A stretch of 33,477 nt of DNA from Gemmataceae bacterium (GTDB lineage: Bacteria; Planctomycetota; Planctomycetia; Gemmatales; Gemmataceae), in assembly GCA_028288765.1 (NCBI GenBank), contig JAQGHQ010000110.1, positions 1 through 33,477 of the forward strand, written 5' to 3'. The notes below the pieces were generated by a model. It saw only the letters and a program-made list of their open reading frames with translations. It did no database searches and was not told the DNA's origin. How positions within the stretch are numbered: the first letter of the stretch is position 1; every line of letters begins with the position of its first letter. Below, piece by piece: positions 1 to 7,322 of the stretch. Position numbers and translations under genes: made by a program.

Positions 1-748
1 CGGCGATCCTGTGCGGGAGGGCCATGGTCCGGATCACCTCGTCGGACAGTCGGGAAATTGGAACGGGAACGTCGGCGACCACCCCGGCCGCCACGGCGAC
101 CGCCGTCGAGCAGGTCGCGCGGGCCAGGGACACCGGGACGGCGGCGGCCAGCCCGGCGAACACCGGGGCGATCCCGCGGCGGGTGAGCCGGCGGGCGAGC
201 TGATCGCGGGCGAGCGCGAGCCGGCTTGACAGGGTGCTCTCCGGGCACCCGGCCCGCCGGGCCGCCTGCCGCCGCGAGAGTCCTTCCAGGTCGCACAGGA
301 CGACGGCCTCGCGGAGTTGCCCCGGGAGCCGGTTCAGCTCCTCGTCGAGCACGGCGGCGAGGTCCGCGACGTCCGCCGCGGGCGGGGAGTCACTCGGCCG
401 GGGGCGGGCTTGTTCGGCCGCCTTCTGTTCGCGGGCGGCCCGGCGGAAGGCGGCGACGCGGGCCTTGAGGGCGGTCCGGTACGCGACCCCGTAGAGCCAC
501 GGGCCGAGCCGCCGGCCGTCGGCGTCGCCCGCCCGGCGGACGAGGACGAGGAAGGTGGCCTGGAAGGCGTCCTCGGCGGCGTGGGCGTCGCCGAGCACCC
601 GCCGGCAGACGCCGAGCACCATCGACCCGTGCCGCTGCACGAGCCGGGCGAACGCCAGTTCGTCGCGGTCGGCGAGGAACCGGTCGACGAGGGCGGCGTC
701 GGGCGCGTCGTCGAGCTGGTCGAAGAGGTCGGCCGGCGAGAGTTGCAC
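1..748 (-). CDS. ECF RNA polymerase sigma factor, C-terminus cut by window edge
   Basis: Reading leftward from a GTG at 748 gives a clean frame to the window edge with the layout of an ECF sigma factor. Sigma region 2 begins near residue 29 (DELAFARLVQRHGSMVLGVC) and continues with GDAHAAEDAFQATFLVLVRR. Region 4 follows with LPGQLREAVVLCDLEGLSRR and a helix-turn-helix ending ESTLSSRLALARDQLARRL. After region 4 the frame goes on for at least 50 residues of Ala/Val-rich, possibly membrane-seeking sequence (FAGLAAAVPVSLARA), an extension common in planctomycete ECF factors. There is no ATG; in-frame GTGs at 781 and 784 are alternative starts. Its expected role is to direct polymerase to a stress or surface regulon; the target is unknown and no anti-sigma gene is visible. 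Confidence 0.85.
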   Translation of the reverse strand, partial: MQLSPADLFDQLDDAPDAALVDRFLADRDELAFARLVQRHGSMVLGVCRRVLGDAHAAEDAFQATFLVLVRRAGDADGRRLGPWLYGVAYRTALKARVAAFRRAAREQKAAEQARPRPSDSPPAADVADLAAVLDEELNRLPGQLREAVVLCDLEGLSRRQAARRAGCPESTLSSRLALARDQLARRLTRRGIAPVFAGLAAAVPVSLARATCSTAVAVAAGVVADVPVPISRLSDEVIRTMALPHRIA

Positions 749-861
749 GGGTGAGGTCCTCGCGTCCGCGGCGGGCGACACCACGTCACCCGCATGGTAA
801 TGCCCGCCGGGCGGGCGGTGCGCGAGGAATATTTCCGGTTTGACTGGGCCCATCCTCCGCA

Positions 862-906
862 CCCGGGGCTCACGCCCCGGGCTATTATCGGACGCCCCGT
901 TGGGGC
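862..906. repeat. REP-like double hairpin (family 2)
   Basis: Two GC-rich palindromes sit in tandem between gyrB and the sigma factor: CCCGGGGCTCACGCCCCGGG at 862-881, then CTATTATCGGA, then GCCCCGTTGGGGC at 894-906. The layout hairpin, CTAT, spacer, second hairpin matches the REP-like units near 23312 and 27817, although the palindrome sequences differ. It could also help end gyrB transcription, but no T-tract follows. Confidence 0.55.
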
Positions 907-985
907 TACAGGCAAAGCGGGCGCAGACGCCCCCAGCTGCCCTCTTCTGCCCCTCCCTCCTATCCCCTGTCCCCTGTCCCCTGGC

Positions 986-3508
986 TCAAGCCCCGTAGTC
1001 GATGTCCTCGGGGTTGTTGATCTTGTGGTCCATGATGAACTGCTTGCGGCCCTCGACCTCCTCGCCCATCAGCGTCCGGAACAGATCCTCGGCCTGCTGG
1101 GCGTCGGTCAGGGTGACCCGCAGGAGCGTCCGCTTCGCCGGGTTGAGGGTGGTCTCCCACAGCTCCTCGGGGTCCATCTCGCCCAGCCCCTTGAACCGCG
1201 TCACCGTGATTCCCCGCTCGCCGAGGCGGCGGATCTCCATGACGAACTCCCGCAAGTGGGCCAGCTCCTTCCGCGTCGACCCGCTCTCCAGCACGAACCG
1301 CACCGGCGGCTCCCGGCCCGCCACCCGCTGAAGAGGGACCAGGTCTCGCGGCTCGAACCCCATCGCCCTCAGCTTCGCCACCGCCCGGTTCAGCGCCCGG
1401 ACCTCGTGCCACTCGTCCAGGGTGTAGCGGGCGGCCTCGTCGACCACCCCGGTCGGGGCCGGCGCCCCCGGCCCGCCGGCCACCACGCCAGCGAGCTCGT
1501 CGGCCAGCACCAGCTCCCGGCCGAGCTTCTGCGCCTGCTCGGCCCGGAACGCGGCGACCTCCTCGATCGTGTGGAACCAGAACTCCTTCCCCGCGAACCG
1601 GACGTGCTGCGCCGGGAACGCCCCGTCCTTCAGCCGGTGCAGGAACGACTCCAGCGTGTGCCCCCGCCGCTCCAGACTCACCACCGCGGTCTCGGCCTCA
1701 GACAGCGCCGGGACCAGCTTCGCGAGGTCGCCCCCGGTGACCGCCCGGGGCACCCGGGCGGGCTCGCGGTCGGGGGTCGCCAGCACCTGGAGGACGGTGT
1801 CCTTCAGCCCGCGGGCCATCAGTTCCTTCGTCATCTCCTCCCGCGTCTGGACGAACCGGCTCTCCTTCTTCTGCGTCACCTTGAACAGCGGCGGGCGGGC
1901 GACGAACACGTGCCCGTCCTCGATCAGCTTCCGCATCTGGCGGAAGAAGAAGGTGAGCAGCAGGGTGCGGATGTGCTGCCCGTCCACGTCCGCGTCGGTC
2001 AGGATGATGACCTTTCCGTACCGGACCTTGCTGATGTCCTCGACGTTCTCGATGTCCACCCCGATGGCCGCGATCAGGGCCGAGATCTCCGCGTTCTTGA
2101 GCAGCTTCTCCAGCCGGGCCTTCTCGACGTTGAGGACCTTGCCCCGGAGCGGGAGGACGGCCTGGAACATCCGGTCCCGGCCGCCCTCGGCGCTGCCGCC
2201 GGCCGAGTCACCCTCCACCAGGAAGAGCTCGCTCTTGTCCCGGTCGCGGGTGGAGCAGTCCATCAGCTTGCCCGGGAGCCCGCCGCCGGAGAGGATCTTC
2301 TTCCGGTCGATCAGGGCGTCGCGGGCCTTCTTGGCGGCGATCCGGGCCTCGGCCGAGAGGGCGATCTTCCGGCAGATCCGCTGGCCGTCCTTCGGGTTCT
2401 TCTCCAGGTACTCGGACAGGAACTCGTACACCACGCTGGAGACGATCCCCTCGACCTCCGGGTTGTTCAGCCGGACCTTCGTCTGCGACTCGAACACCGG
2501 GTCCGGGTGGCCGATGCTGATGACCGCGGTCAGGCCCTCGCGGAAGTCCTCGCCCCGGATTTCCAGGCCGTCCTTGAAGTGCCCTTCCTTCTTCCCGTAG
2601 GTGTTGACCGCCCGGGTGATCCCGGCCCGGTAGCCGCTCAGGTGCGTCCCGCCGACCGGGTTGTAGGCGTTGTTCGTGTAGCACCGCTCGATCTTCTCCT
2701 CGCCGGCGGTGTACTGGAACGCGACCTCGACGGTGATGTTGTCGACCTCCTTCTTGACGTAGACCGGCGGGTGTTCGGGGGTCTCGCCCTGGTTCAGGTA
2801 GACGACGAACTCGGCGATCCCGCCGTCGTACTTGAACGCCTCGGTCCGGCCGTCCCGCTCGTCGACGAGGGTCAGGGCGAGGCCCTTGTTCAGGTACGCG
2901 ATCTCCCGGAACCGCTCGGCGAGGGTTTCGTAGGAGAAGGTCAGGTCGCCGAACACCTCCGGGTCGGGCTTGAACGTGATGCTCGTCCCGGTCTTGCCGT
3001 CCGGGGCCGGGCCGAGGTCCTGGATCGGGCTGGTGGCGTACCCCCGCTCGAACTCCAGCTTGTACACCCGGCCGTCCCGGCGGACCTCGGCCTCGCACCA
3101 CTCGGAGAGGGCGTTCATCGCCTTGGCCCCCATCCCGTGCAGCCCGGCCGACACCCGGTACGCGGCGTTGTCGAACTTCCCGCTCGACCCGGCGACGGTG
3201 AGGACTTCCTCCAGGGTGGACTTGCCGGAGTCCGGCTTGATCCCGATGGGAATCCCGCGGCCGTCGTCGGCGACCGTGATCGACCCGTCCTTGTGGGCGA
3301 CGACCCGGATCAGGGTGCAGTACCCGGCCAGGGCCTCGTCCACGGAGTTGTAGACGATCTCGTAGACGAGGTGGTGCAGGCCGCCGGACTGGGTATTCCC
3401 GACGTACATCCCGGGGTTCTGGCGGATGTGGGCCGCGTCCTTCAGGGTCTTGATATTCTCGGACGTGTACTCCCCGGCGGTCGGGGTCAGTGCGGCGTCA
3501 GTGCTCAT
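986..3508 (-). CDS. gyrB: DNA gyrase subunit B
   Basis: This is the ATPase and TOPRIM subunit of type IIA topoisomerase, which with GyrA introduces negative supercoils. At 840 residues it is close to long GyrB forms (E. coli 804). The GHKL ATPase domain shows the general-base Glu50 and Mg-binding Asn54 in YEIVYNSVDEA, the DDGRGIP motif (81-87), the GLHGMG lid loop (122-127) and the QTK loop (342-344). The TOPRIM domain has the acidic residue in VEGDSAGG (Glu432) and DADVD at 505-509. Between TOPRIM and the C-terminal FKGLGEMDPEELWETTLNP stretch lies a roughly 200-residue insert, comparable to the insert in proteobacterial GyrB. The residue before Asn54 is Tyr where E. coli GyrB has Asp. The ATG at 3508 is the natural start. 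Confidence 0.97.
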   Translation of the reverse strand: MSTDAALTPTAGEYTSENIKTLKDAAHIRQNPGMYVGNTQSGGLHHLVYEIVYNSVDEALAGYCTLIRVVAHKDGSITVADDGRGIPIGIKPDSGKSTLEEVLTVAGSSGKFDNAAYRVSAGLHGMGAKAMNALSEWCEAEVRRDGRVYKLEFERGYATSPIQDLGPAPDGKTGTSITFKPDPEVFGDLTFSYETLAERFREIAYLNKGLALTLVDERDGRTEAFKYDGGIAEFVVYLNQGETPEHPPVYVKKEVDNITVEVAFQYTAGEEKIERCYTNNAYNPVGGTHLSGYRAGITRAVNTYGKKEGHFKDGLEIRGEDFREGLTAVISIGHPDPVFESQTKVRLNNPEVEGIVSSVVYEFLSEYLEKNPKDGQRICRKIALSAEARIAAKKARDALIDRKKILSGGGLPGKLMDCSTRDRDKSELFLVEGDSAGGSAEGGRDRMFQAVLPLRGKVLNVEKARLEKLLKNAEISALIAAIGVDIENVEDISKVRYGKVIILTDADVDGQHIRTLLLTFFFRQMRKLIEDGHVFVARPPLFKVTQKKESRFVQTREEMTKELMARGLKDTVLQVLATPDREPARVPRAVTGGDLAKLVPALSEAETAVVSLERRGHTLESFLHRLKDGAFPAQHVRFAGKEFWFHTIEEVAAFRAEQAQKLGRELVLADELAGVVAGGPGAPAPTGVVDEAARYTLDEWHEVRALNRAVAKLRAMGFEPRDLVPLQRVAGREPPVRFVLESGSTRKELAHLREFVMEIRRLGERGITVTRFKGLGEMDPEELWETTLNPAKRTLLRVTLTDAQQAEDLFRTLMGEEVEGRKQFIMDHKINNPEDIDYGA

Positions 3509-3524
3509 CAGGTGCGTCCTTCGG

Positions 3525-3863
3525 TTACAGGTACTCGACTTGGCTCACCATCTCGGCCGCGGTCAACACGCCGTGCAGGATTTCCAACGCACGGACGAGT
3601 TGTCCGACGGAGTATTTGGTCGGGTGACACCACCCGCTTCCGGCGTGCGGAACCCCGGCCGCATGAAGTACCGAGTAGTCTTGGTCGAATGTGACAATCA
3701 CACGTCCTTCGGCACTGGCGAACGCCAACTGGTCAGGGTCCGGCAATCCGCACCGCCCTGCTTCCTGGGCCGACAGGACATCAATCTCCAAAGCCCTCAG
3801 CCCGGCCACCGTTCCGCCGAAAACATTCTGGTCTAGGTAAAAGCGAACCGGGTTAGCCACCAC
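3525..3863 (-). CDS. DUF5615 family PIN-like protein (putative toxin)
   Basis: This 112-residue protein starts at GTG 3863 and overlaps the stop of the DUF433 gene by 11 bases, implying translational coupling. The N-terminal FYLDQNVFGG carries the early acidic residue of PIN-like nucleases, and VIVTFDQDYSVL in the middle carries the TxDxD-type acidic cluster typical of DUF5615 (Mut7-C-like) proteins. In known pairs the DUF5615 protein sits directly downstream of a DUF433 protein and is presumed to be an RNase toxin; that function is inferred from family and context. The pair sits between the DciA-type gene and gyrB, an unusual place inside a replication operon. Confidence 0.8.
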   Translation of the reverse strand: MVANPVRFYLDQNVFGGTVAGLRALEIDVLSAQEAGRCGLPDPDQLAFASAEGRVIVTFDQDYSVLHAAGVPHAGSGWCHPTKYSVGQLVRALEILHGVLTAAEMVSQVEYL

Positions 3864-4170
3864 CGGCCTCCCGTGCCTTCAATTTGTCACGGAGTTTCGA
3901 CGGCTGGGTCTTGCCGTACTCGTCCCACTTCCGGGCGTCGGCGAAATCGGCTTCGATCTCGTCGCGATGATCGTGATAGTAAGCGAGGGCCGCATACACG
4001 TCAGCGAGGGTGATCGTCGGGTACTGCCGCGCGATCTCGGCCGGTGACATCGGCCCGTGCTCGTGCAGGGCGACAATGTCCATGACTCGGATGCTGTGCC
4101 CGGCGATCCGCGCCCGCCCGCCGCAGGTGTCCGGGGTCTTCTCGATGTGTTCGACACTGACGGTACTCAT
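3853..4170 (-). CDS. DUF433 domain protein (putative antitoxin)
   Basis: This 105-residue protein starts at ATG 4170 (MSTVSVEHIEKTPDTCGG). The segment RARIAGHSIRVMDIVALHEH followed by GPMSPAEIARQYPTITLADVYAALAYYHDH is the DUF433 signature, a small helix-turn-helix-like fold found as the upstream partner of PIN-like toxins. The charged tail (KLRDKLKAREAGGG) may contact the toxin. The frame is open further upstream, but that part would overlap the DciA-type gene and is out of character, so the ATG is preferred. The expected role is neutralising the downstream DUF5615 protein and autoregulating the pair; neither can be shown from sequence alone. Confidence 0.82.
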   Translation of the reverse strand: MSTVSVEHIEKTPDTCGGRARIAGHSIRVMDIVALHEHGPMSPAEIARQYPTITLADVYAALAYYHDHRDEIEADFADARKWDEYGKTQPSKLRDKLKAREAGGG

Positions 4171-4193
4171 GATGTCACTCCCGCTCACAACTC

Positions 4194-4505
4194 TCACCAC
4201 ACCCCGGCCCGGAACTTCAGGTCCGTGAGCGTGACCCCGGGCAGGAGCTTGCGGAGCTTCCCGAGCAGCCCCCGCTTGTGGTACTGCGTCAGTTCCTGGA
4301 TCAGGATGGCGTTCTTGACCTCGACCTCCAGCACCCCGCGGCGGATCCCGCCGACCCGGGTGTCTTTCACCAGCTCCGGCCCGACCGCCTCGGCCCACGC
4401 CCCCTCCAGCCGCAGCCGGTCGTTCTTCCGCCCCCACCCGCGGGACGTGAACAGCCGGCCGAGGATGTCGGCGATCTTCTCCGGACCTCGGTTGCCGTCC
4501 GTCAT
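4194..4505 (-). CDS. DUF721 / DciA-type replication protein
   Basis: This 103-residue protein matches the DUF721 family: KIADILGRLFTSRGWGRKND, then a WAEAVGPELVKDTRVGGI core, then GVLEVEVKNAILIQELTQYH and a KRGLLGKLRKLLPG tail. DciA is the ancestral loader or operator of the DnaB replicative helicase in bacteria lacking DnaC, and in many genomes this family lies beside dnaA-dnaN-recF-gyrB. The position here, just downstream of dnaN, supports a replication role. No recF is present in the gap. Family membership is fairly certain; the helicase-loading role is inferred from the family. Confidence 0.85.
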   Translation of the reverse strand: MTDGNRGPEKIADILGRLFTSRGWGRKNDRLRLEGAWAEAVGPELVKDTRVGGIRRGVLEVEVKNAILIQELTQYHKRGLLGKLRKLLPGVTLTDLKFRAGVW

Positions 4506-4608
4506 AACAGTTAAAAGTTCAAAGTGAAAAAAGATAAATCAATTACCAAGGCCAAACTCACACGGTTTAATGTTTAACTTTTAATTTATCACTTTTAACT
4601 TTTAATTA
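4506..4608. repeat. AT-rich inverted repeat between dnaN and dciA
   Basis: In a genome of roughly two-thirds GC this 100-base stretch is overwhelmingly A+T. The left arm 4509-4539 (GTTAAAAGTT, then AAAGTG, then GATAAAT) is the imperfect reverse complement of the right arm 4584-4607 (ATTTATC, ACTTTTAACTTTTAATTA). Short TTAAAAGT-type units repeat inside it. It could act as an easily melted DNA-unwinding element, a transcription terminator or pause, or simply be a dispersed repeat. The boundaries coincide with the dciA start and the dnaN stop. Confidence 0.6.
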
Positions 4609-5730
4609 CCCCGCCAGCGGCATCACCAGGTACATGTACCCGTCCCCGCAGCGGAACAGGGCCGGCTTGCCCCCGTCGCTCATCTCCAGCGAAACCGTCG
4701 GTTCACTTTCCAGCGCCCGCAGGAACTCGATCAGGTACTGCGGGTCGAACGCGATCTTCACCTCCGGCCCGTCGTACTCCGGGAGCGGCAGCTCGACCTC
4801 GCTCGACCCCGTCTCCGCCCCCCGGGCCTGCATCACCACCTTGCCCGGCTCGAACGTCATGTCCACCCGCTTGCTCTCGTCGTCGGTCATGATCGCCGCC
4901 TGCCGCACCCGCGACAGGAACGCGTCGACCGGGACCGGCACCTTCACCGTCGCCTGCTTGCGGGTCTGGCCGATGATGTCGCGGTACGGCGGGTACCGGC
5001 CCTCCACGAGCCGGGTGTAGATCATCGCCCGCTCGGTCTGGAACATCGCCTCGTTCGGCCGCAGCCCGACCCGCACCAGCTCCCCGTCGTCGGTCAGGTT
5101 CCGTTCGAGCAGGGTCATCGTCTTCGCCGGGACGAGGTGGGAGCCCTTGGTCGCCTCCGGCGGCCCGTAGAGCGTCGCCGGGCCCTCACACACCGCCAGC
5201 CGTTTGCTGTCGGTCGCCACCAGCCGGGCGGTCTTGCCCTCGGCCTCCCACAGCACCCCGGACAGGGCGAACCGGGTGCTGTCCTTCTTGTCCGCGGCGA
5301 ACGCCGTTCGACGGATCATCGACCGGAGCACGCCGGCGGTGACCTCGTGGTACCGCCCGCCGTCGTCGAACGCCGGGATGTCGGGGAACTCGTCCGCCGG
5401 GTAGCCTGGCATCTCGTACCGACTCGTCCCGGCCTTCACCTTCGTCCCGTTGTCGTCCGCGTCCAAGCTGATGTCGCTGTCCGCACTTTCCCGGAGGATC
5501 TGCGTCAGCTGGGTGATCGGCAGGATGGCCGACCCCGGTCGGCCGACCAGGATGCCCCTCAGCTCGTACCGGATGCCGACCTCGGTGTCGTAGGCCACGA
5601 GGCTGAGCCCGTCGCCCTCGGCAATCGCCTTGATGTTGCTGAGGATCGGCTTGGTGGTCCGGGCCGCGACCGCGGCGGAGACCAGCTGGCACGCCGTGAG
5701 TAACCCGTCCCGTTGACACGTCACCTTCAT
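4606..5730 (-). CDS. dnaN: DNA polymerase III beta sliding clamp
   Basis: This is the processivity clamp: it forms a ring around DNA and tethers polymerase III and repair factors. The 374-residue product has three clamp domains in order: MKVTCQRDGLLTACQLVSAA at the N-terminus, a middle domain with RTAFAADKKDSTRFALSGVLWE and LVATDSKRLAV, and a third ending YMYLVMPLAG, the hallmark C-terminus with the hydrophobic protein-binding pocket residues. ATG 5730 gives the canonical MKV start; a TTG at 5736 two codons upstream is an alternative, with GGGGAG just ahead of it. The gene lies between dnaA and the DciA-type gene on the same strand, as in the conserved origin-proximal cluster. Confidence 0.96.
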   Translation of the reverse strand: MKVTCQRDGLLTACQLVSAAVAARTTKPILSNIKAIAEGDGLSLVAYDTEVGIRYELRGILVGRPGSAILPITQLTQILRESADSDISLDADDNGTKVKAGTSRYEMPGYPADEFPDIPAFDDGGRYHEVTAGVLRSMIRRTAFAADKKDSTRFALSGVLWEAEGKTARLVATDSKRLAVCEGPATLYGPPEATKGSHLVPAKTMTLLERNLTDDGELVRVGLRPNEAMFQTERAMIYTRLVEGRYPPYRDIIGQTRKQATVKVPVPVDAFLSRVRQAAIMTDDESKRVDMTFEPGKVVMQARGAETGSSEVELPLPEYDGPEVKIAFDPQYLIEFLRALESEPTVSLEMSDGGKPALFRCGDGYMYLVMPLAG

Positions 5731-6149
5731 AACCAATGCTCCCCTGACCGTCCGTGGCTCATGAGTCCGCTCGGGTCTGCCGACTAGGTAAGATAGATAC
5801 TTTCAATCCTTAAGTTTAAACATCCAGTAGCTGTAGTAAGGCGGCGAAGGTTTCTGGCGCGCGTTCCGGGTACCATGCAGGAAACCCCAGTTGGGAAGGC
5901 AGTTCGTGCCTTCCGCCGGCTGGGGAAAACCTGGCGCGCATCTGGCGCGCCCGCGTTTCCCCGTGCCGCGCCGATCCGGGCCACCGTTCACTTCCCGCAT
6001 CCGACCCACCTGCGCGCCATCCGTCGCACCGGGCGCGCCACTCGCGCGCCGGGTTTTCCACAGGGTTGTTCCCCCTGGGAGCGCGGCCGTCTCGGCCGCT
6101 TCTTCGATTTCGCCCCGAAAAGCGGCCGAGACGGCCGCGCTCCCAGGGA
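5731..6149. other. dnaA-dnaN intergenic region, candidate origin
   Basis: This 419-base gap has no credible gene. It contains TTTTCCACA at 6054-6062, which fits the DnaA box consensus TTWTNCACA, a short A/T-rich run at about 5800-5822, several GGCGCGC repeats (for example near 5855, 5932 and 6032), and the large inverted repeat next to the dnaA stop. The position between dnaA and dnaN is a common place for oriC. Only one good DnaA box is visible, so this is a candidate, not a call. Confidence 0.4.
6073..6148. repeat. 27-bp perfect inverted repeat (GCGGCCG-TCT-CGGCCGC family)
   Basis: Arms 6073-6099 and 6122-6148 are perfect reverse complements. Each arm begins CCCTGGGA and carries its own inner palindrome, GCGGCCGTCTCGGCCGC. 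The right arm ends one base before the dnaA stop codon. The same 27-base unit occurs exactly at 25346-25372, so this is a dispersed repeat family and not just a local terminator, although it may serve as one for dnaA. Confidence 0.8.
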
Positions 6150-7214
6150 TTACCCCAGTTCCGCCCGAAGCTGTCGCACGGTGCCGGCCAACCGCTCGTC
6201 CGTCTCGATCTCGGCCTCGATCTTCCGGCACGAGTGCAGTACGGTCGTGTGGTCGCGGCCGAACGCCGTCCCGAGCTGGGGGAGCGACCGGCCGCTCAGC
6301 TCGCGGGCCAGGTACATCGCCACCTGGCGCGGGACCATCACCCGTCTGAGCCGGCTCGTGCCGAGCAGTTCCCGCTCGCTCACGCCGAATGCCGCGGCGA
6401 CCCGCCTCACGATCCCCGTAACGCTGCGCCCCGCCGATGTCGGTTGCCCGGTCCCGGACAGGATTCCTTCGACGGCCGCCCGGTCGAGCGGGCCGGGGAA
6501 CGACGGGGCGATCTGGGCGAGGTTGCCGAGCAGGCCGAGGAGCGCCCGCACCCCGCCGCCGGTGGCTTGCCGGGCGAGCCAGTCGAGGGCGTCGGGCGTG
6601 AGTTTGACGCCCCGTCTCTTCGCCGCGTCTTCCAGCACCACCCGCCGGCTCGCGGGCGAAAGCGGTTCCAGCTGAACCACGAGCCCCGACGCCAGGCGCG
6701 AGGTCAGTTTCCGCGGCAGGTGCCGGATCTCCGCCGGGCCGGTGTTGGCGGTCACGACGACCGCCCGCCGCAGTGAGACCCGCTGATCGAGCAGGGCGCA
6801 CACCGCGTCCGCGTCGCGGGTCGGGAGCAGCTGGACGTCTTCGAGAACGAGCAGGTCGCACGCCGTGAGGTCGTCGTCGTCGAAGCCGGCGACCTCGTCG
6901 TCGGACGCGGCGGCCCGGGCCAGGTCGCCCACGGCCACGCTCCGCGCGGTGACCACTTCGGTGCCGCTATTCAGCCGCCGGAGCAGGGTCGAGATCAGGC
7001 ACGTCTTTCCGGTGCCGGAGGGGCCGTGCAGGACGAGCGGGTTGAACGGCATCCGCCGGCCGACGAGCAACACCTTCTCCGCGGTTCGCGTCGCCCGAAG
7101 CGCCGATCGGTTCTCGGGAAGGGTGAGGAAATCACCCCAGCGAACGGGTGCGGACATCCGGCCCTCGTCCGTGAAGGCAGAGCGTCGAACAGGGGACCGC
7201 GAGATGGTGGTCAT
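6150..7214 (-). CDS. dnaA: Chromosomal replication initiator DnaA (short form)
   Basis: DnaA binds origin boxes, oligomerises on ATP and melts oriC. The AAA+ domain III has Walker A GPSGTGKT (64-71), Walker B LLVLEDVQLL (121-130), a VVVTAN sensor-1 strand (152-157), the LTSRLASGLVV arginine-finger region (170-180) and a sensor-2 Arg in GGGVRALLGLLGNL. Domain IV carries the DNA-binding signature DHTTVLHSCRKIE (321-333). From ATG 7214 the protein is 354 residues, and domain III begins almost at once (WGDFLTLPENRSALRAT). The usual domain I (DnaB contacts, self-assembly) and linker II are missing. Walker B has ED where the family usually has DD. ATG 7157 is an alternative start; a GTG at 7268 is less likely because it lies upstream of the best promoter. 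Confidence 0.93.
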   Translation of the reverse strand: MTTISRSPVRRSAFTDEGRMSAPVRWGDFLTLPENRSALRATRTAEKVLLVGRRMPFNPLVLHGPSGTGKTCLISTLLRRLNSGTEVVTARSVAVGDLARAAASDDEVAGFDDDDLTACDLLVLEDVQLLPTRDADAVCALLDQRVSLRRAVVVTANTGPAEIRHLPRKLTSRLASGLVVQLEPLSPASRRVVLEDAAKRRGVKLTPDALDWLARQATGGGVRALLGLLGNLAQIAPSFPGPLDRAAVEGILSGTGQPTSAGRSVTGIVRRVAAAFGVSERELLGTSRLRRVMVPRQVAMYLARELSGRSLPQLGTAFGRDHTTVLHSCRKIEAEIETDERLAGTVRQLRAELG

Positions 7215-7223
7215 TCGCACATT

Positions 7224-7252
7224 ATTGTATCGAATCCGCCAACCCAGGTAAA
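7224..7252 (-). promoter_or_regulatory. Candidate dnaA promoter
   Basis: On the minus strand TTTACC (7252-7247) and TACAAT (7229-7224) are separated by 17 bases. Transcription would start around 7217, almost at ATG 7214, giving a near-leaderless message, or a roughly 60-base leader for ATG 7157. Called from consensus and position only. Confidence 0.4.
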
Positions 7253-7322
7253 GGCCCGTCAACAGCACGCAAGTATTGTGTGAGCATAAGGATAAAAGCG
7301 GTCTACGGGGGGTCGTGCGGGC

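Noticed and set aside
334..915. 193-codon ATG frame on the minus strand at the sigma factor locus
   Set aside because: Ser/Pro/Arg-rich shifted frame; the GTG-started neighbour frame carries the clear sigma regions 2 and 4.
958..984. Short tandem CCCTGTC-type units after gyrB as a repeat array
   Set aside because: About three copies of a 7-base unit only; too short to be meaningful.
794..3694. Very long plus-strand open frame (about 966 codons) opposite gyrB
   Set aside because: It is the antisense shadow of gyrB in GC-rich DNA: repetitive Arg/Pro/Leu-Gly composition, no domain, and gyrB motifs are complete on the other strand.
5731..6149. recF or another gene between dnaA and dnaN
   Set aside because: No frame in the gap shows a RecF Walker motif or any protein-like sequence; only repeats and a DnaA-like box are present.
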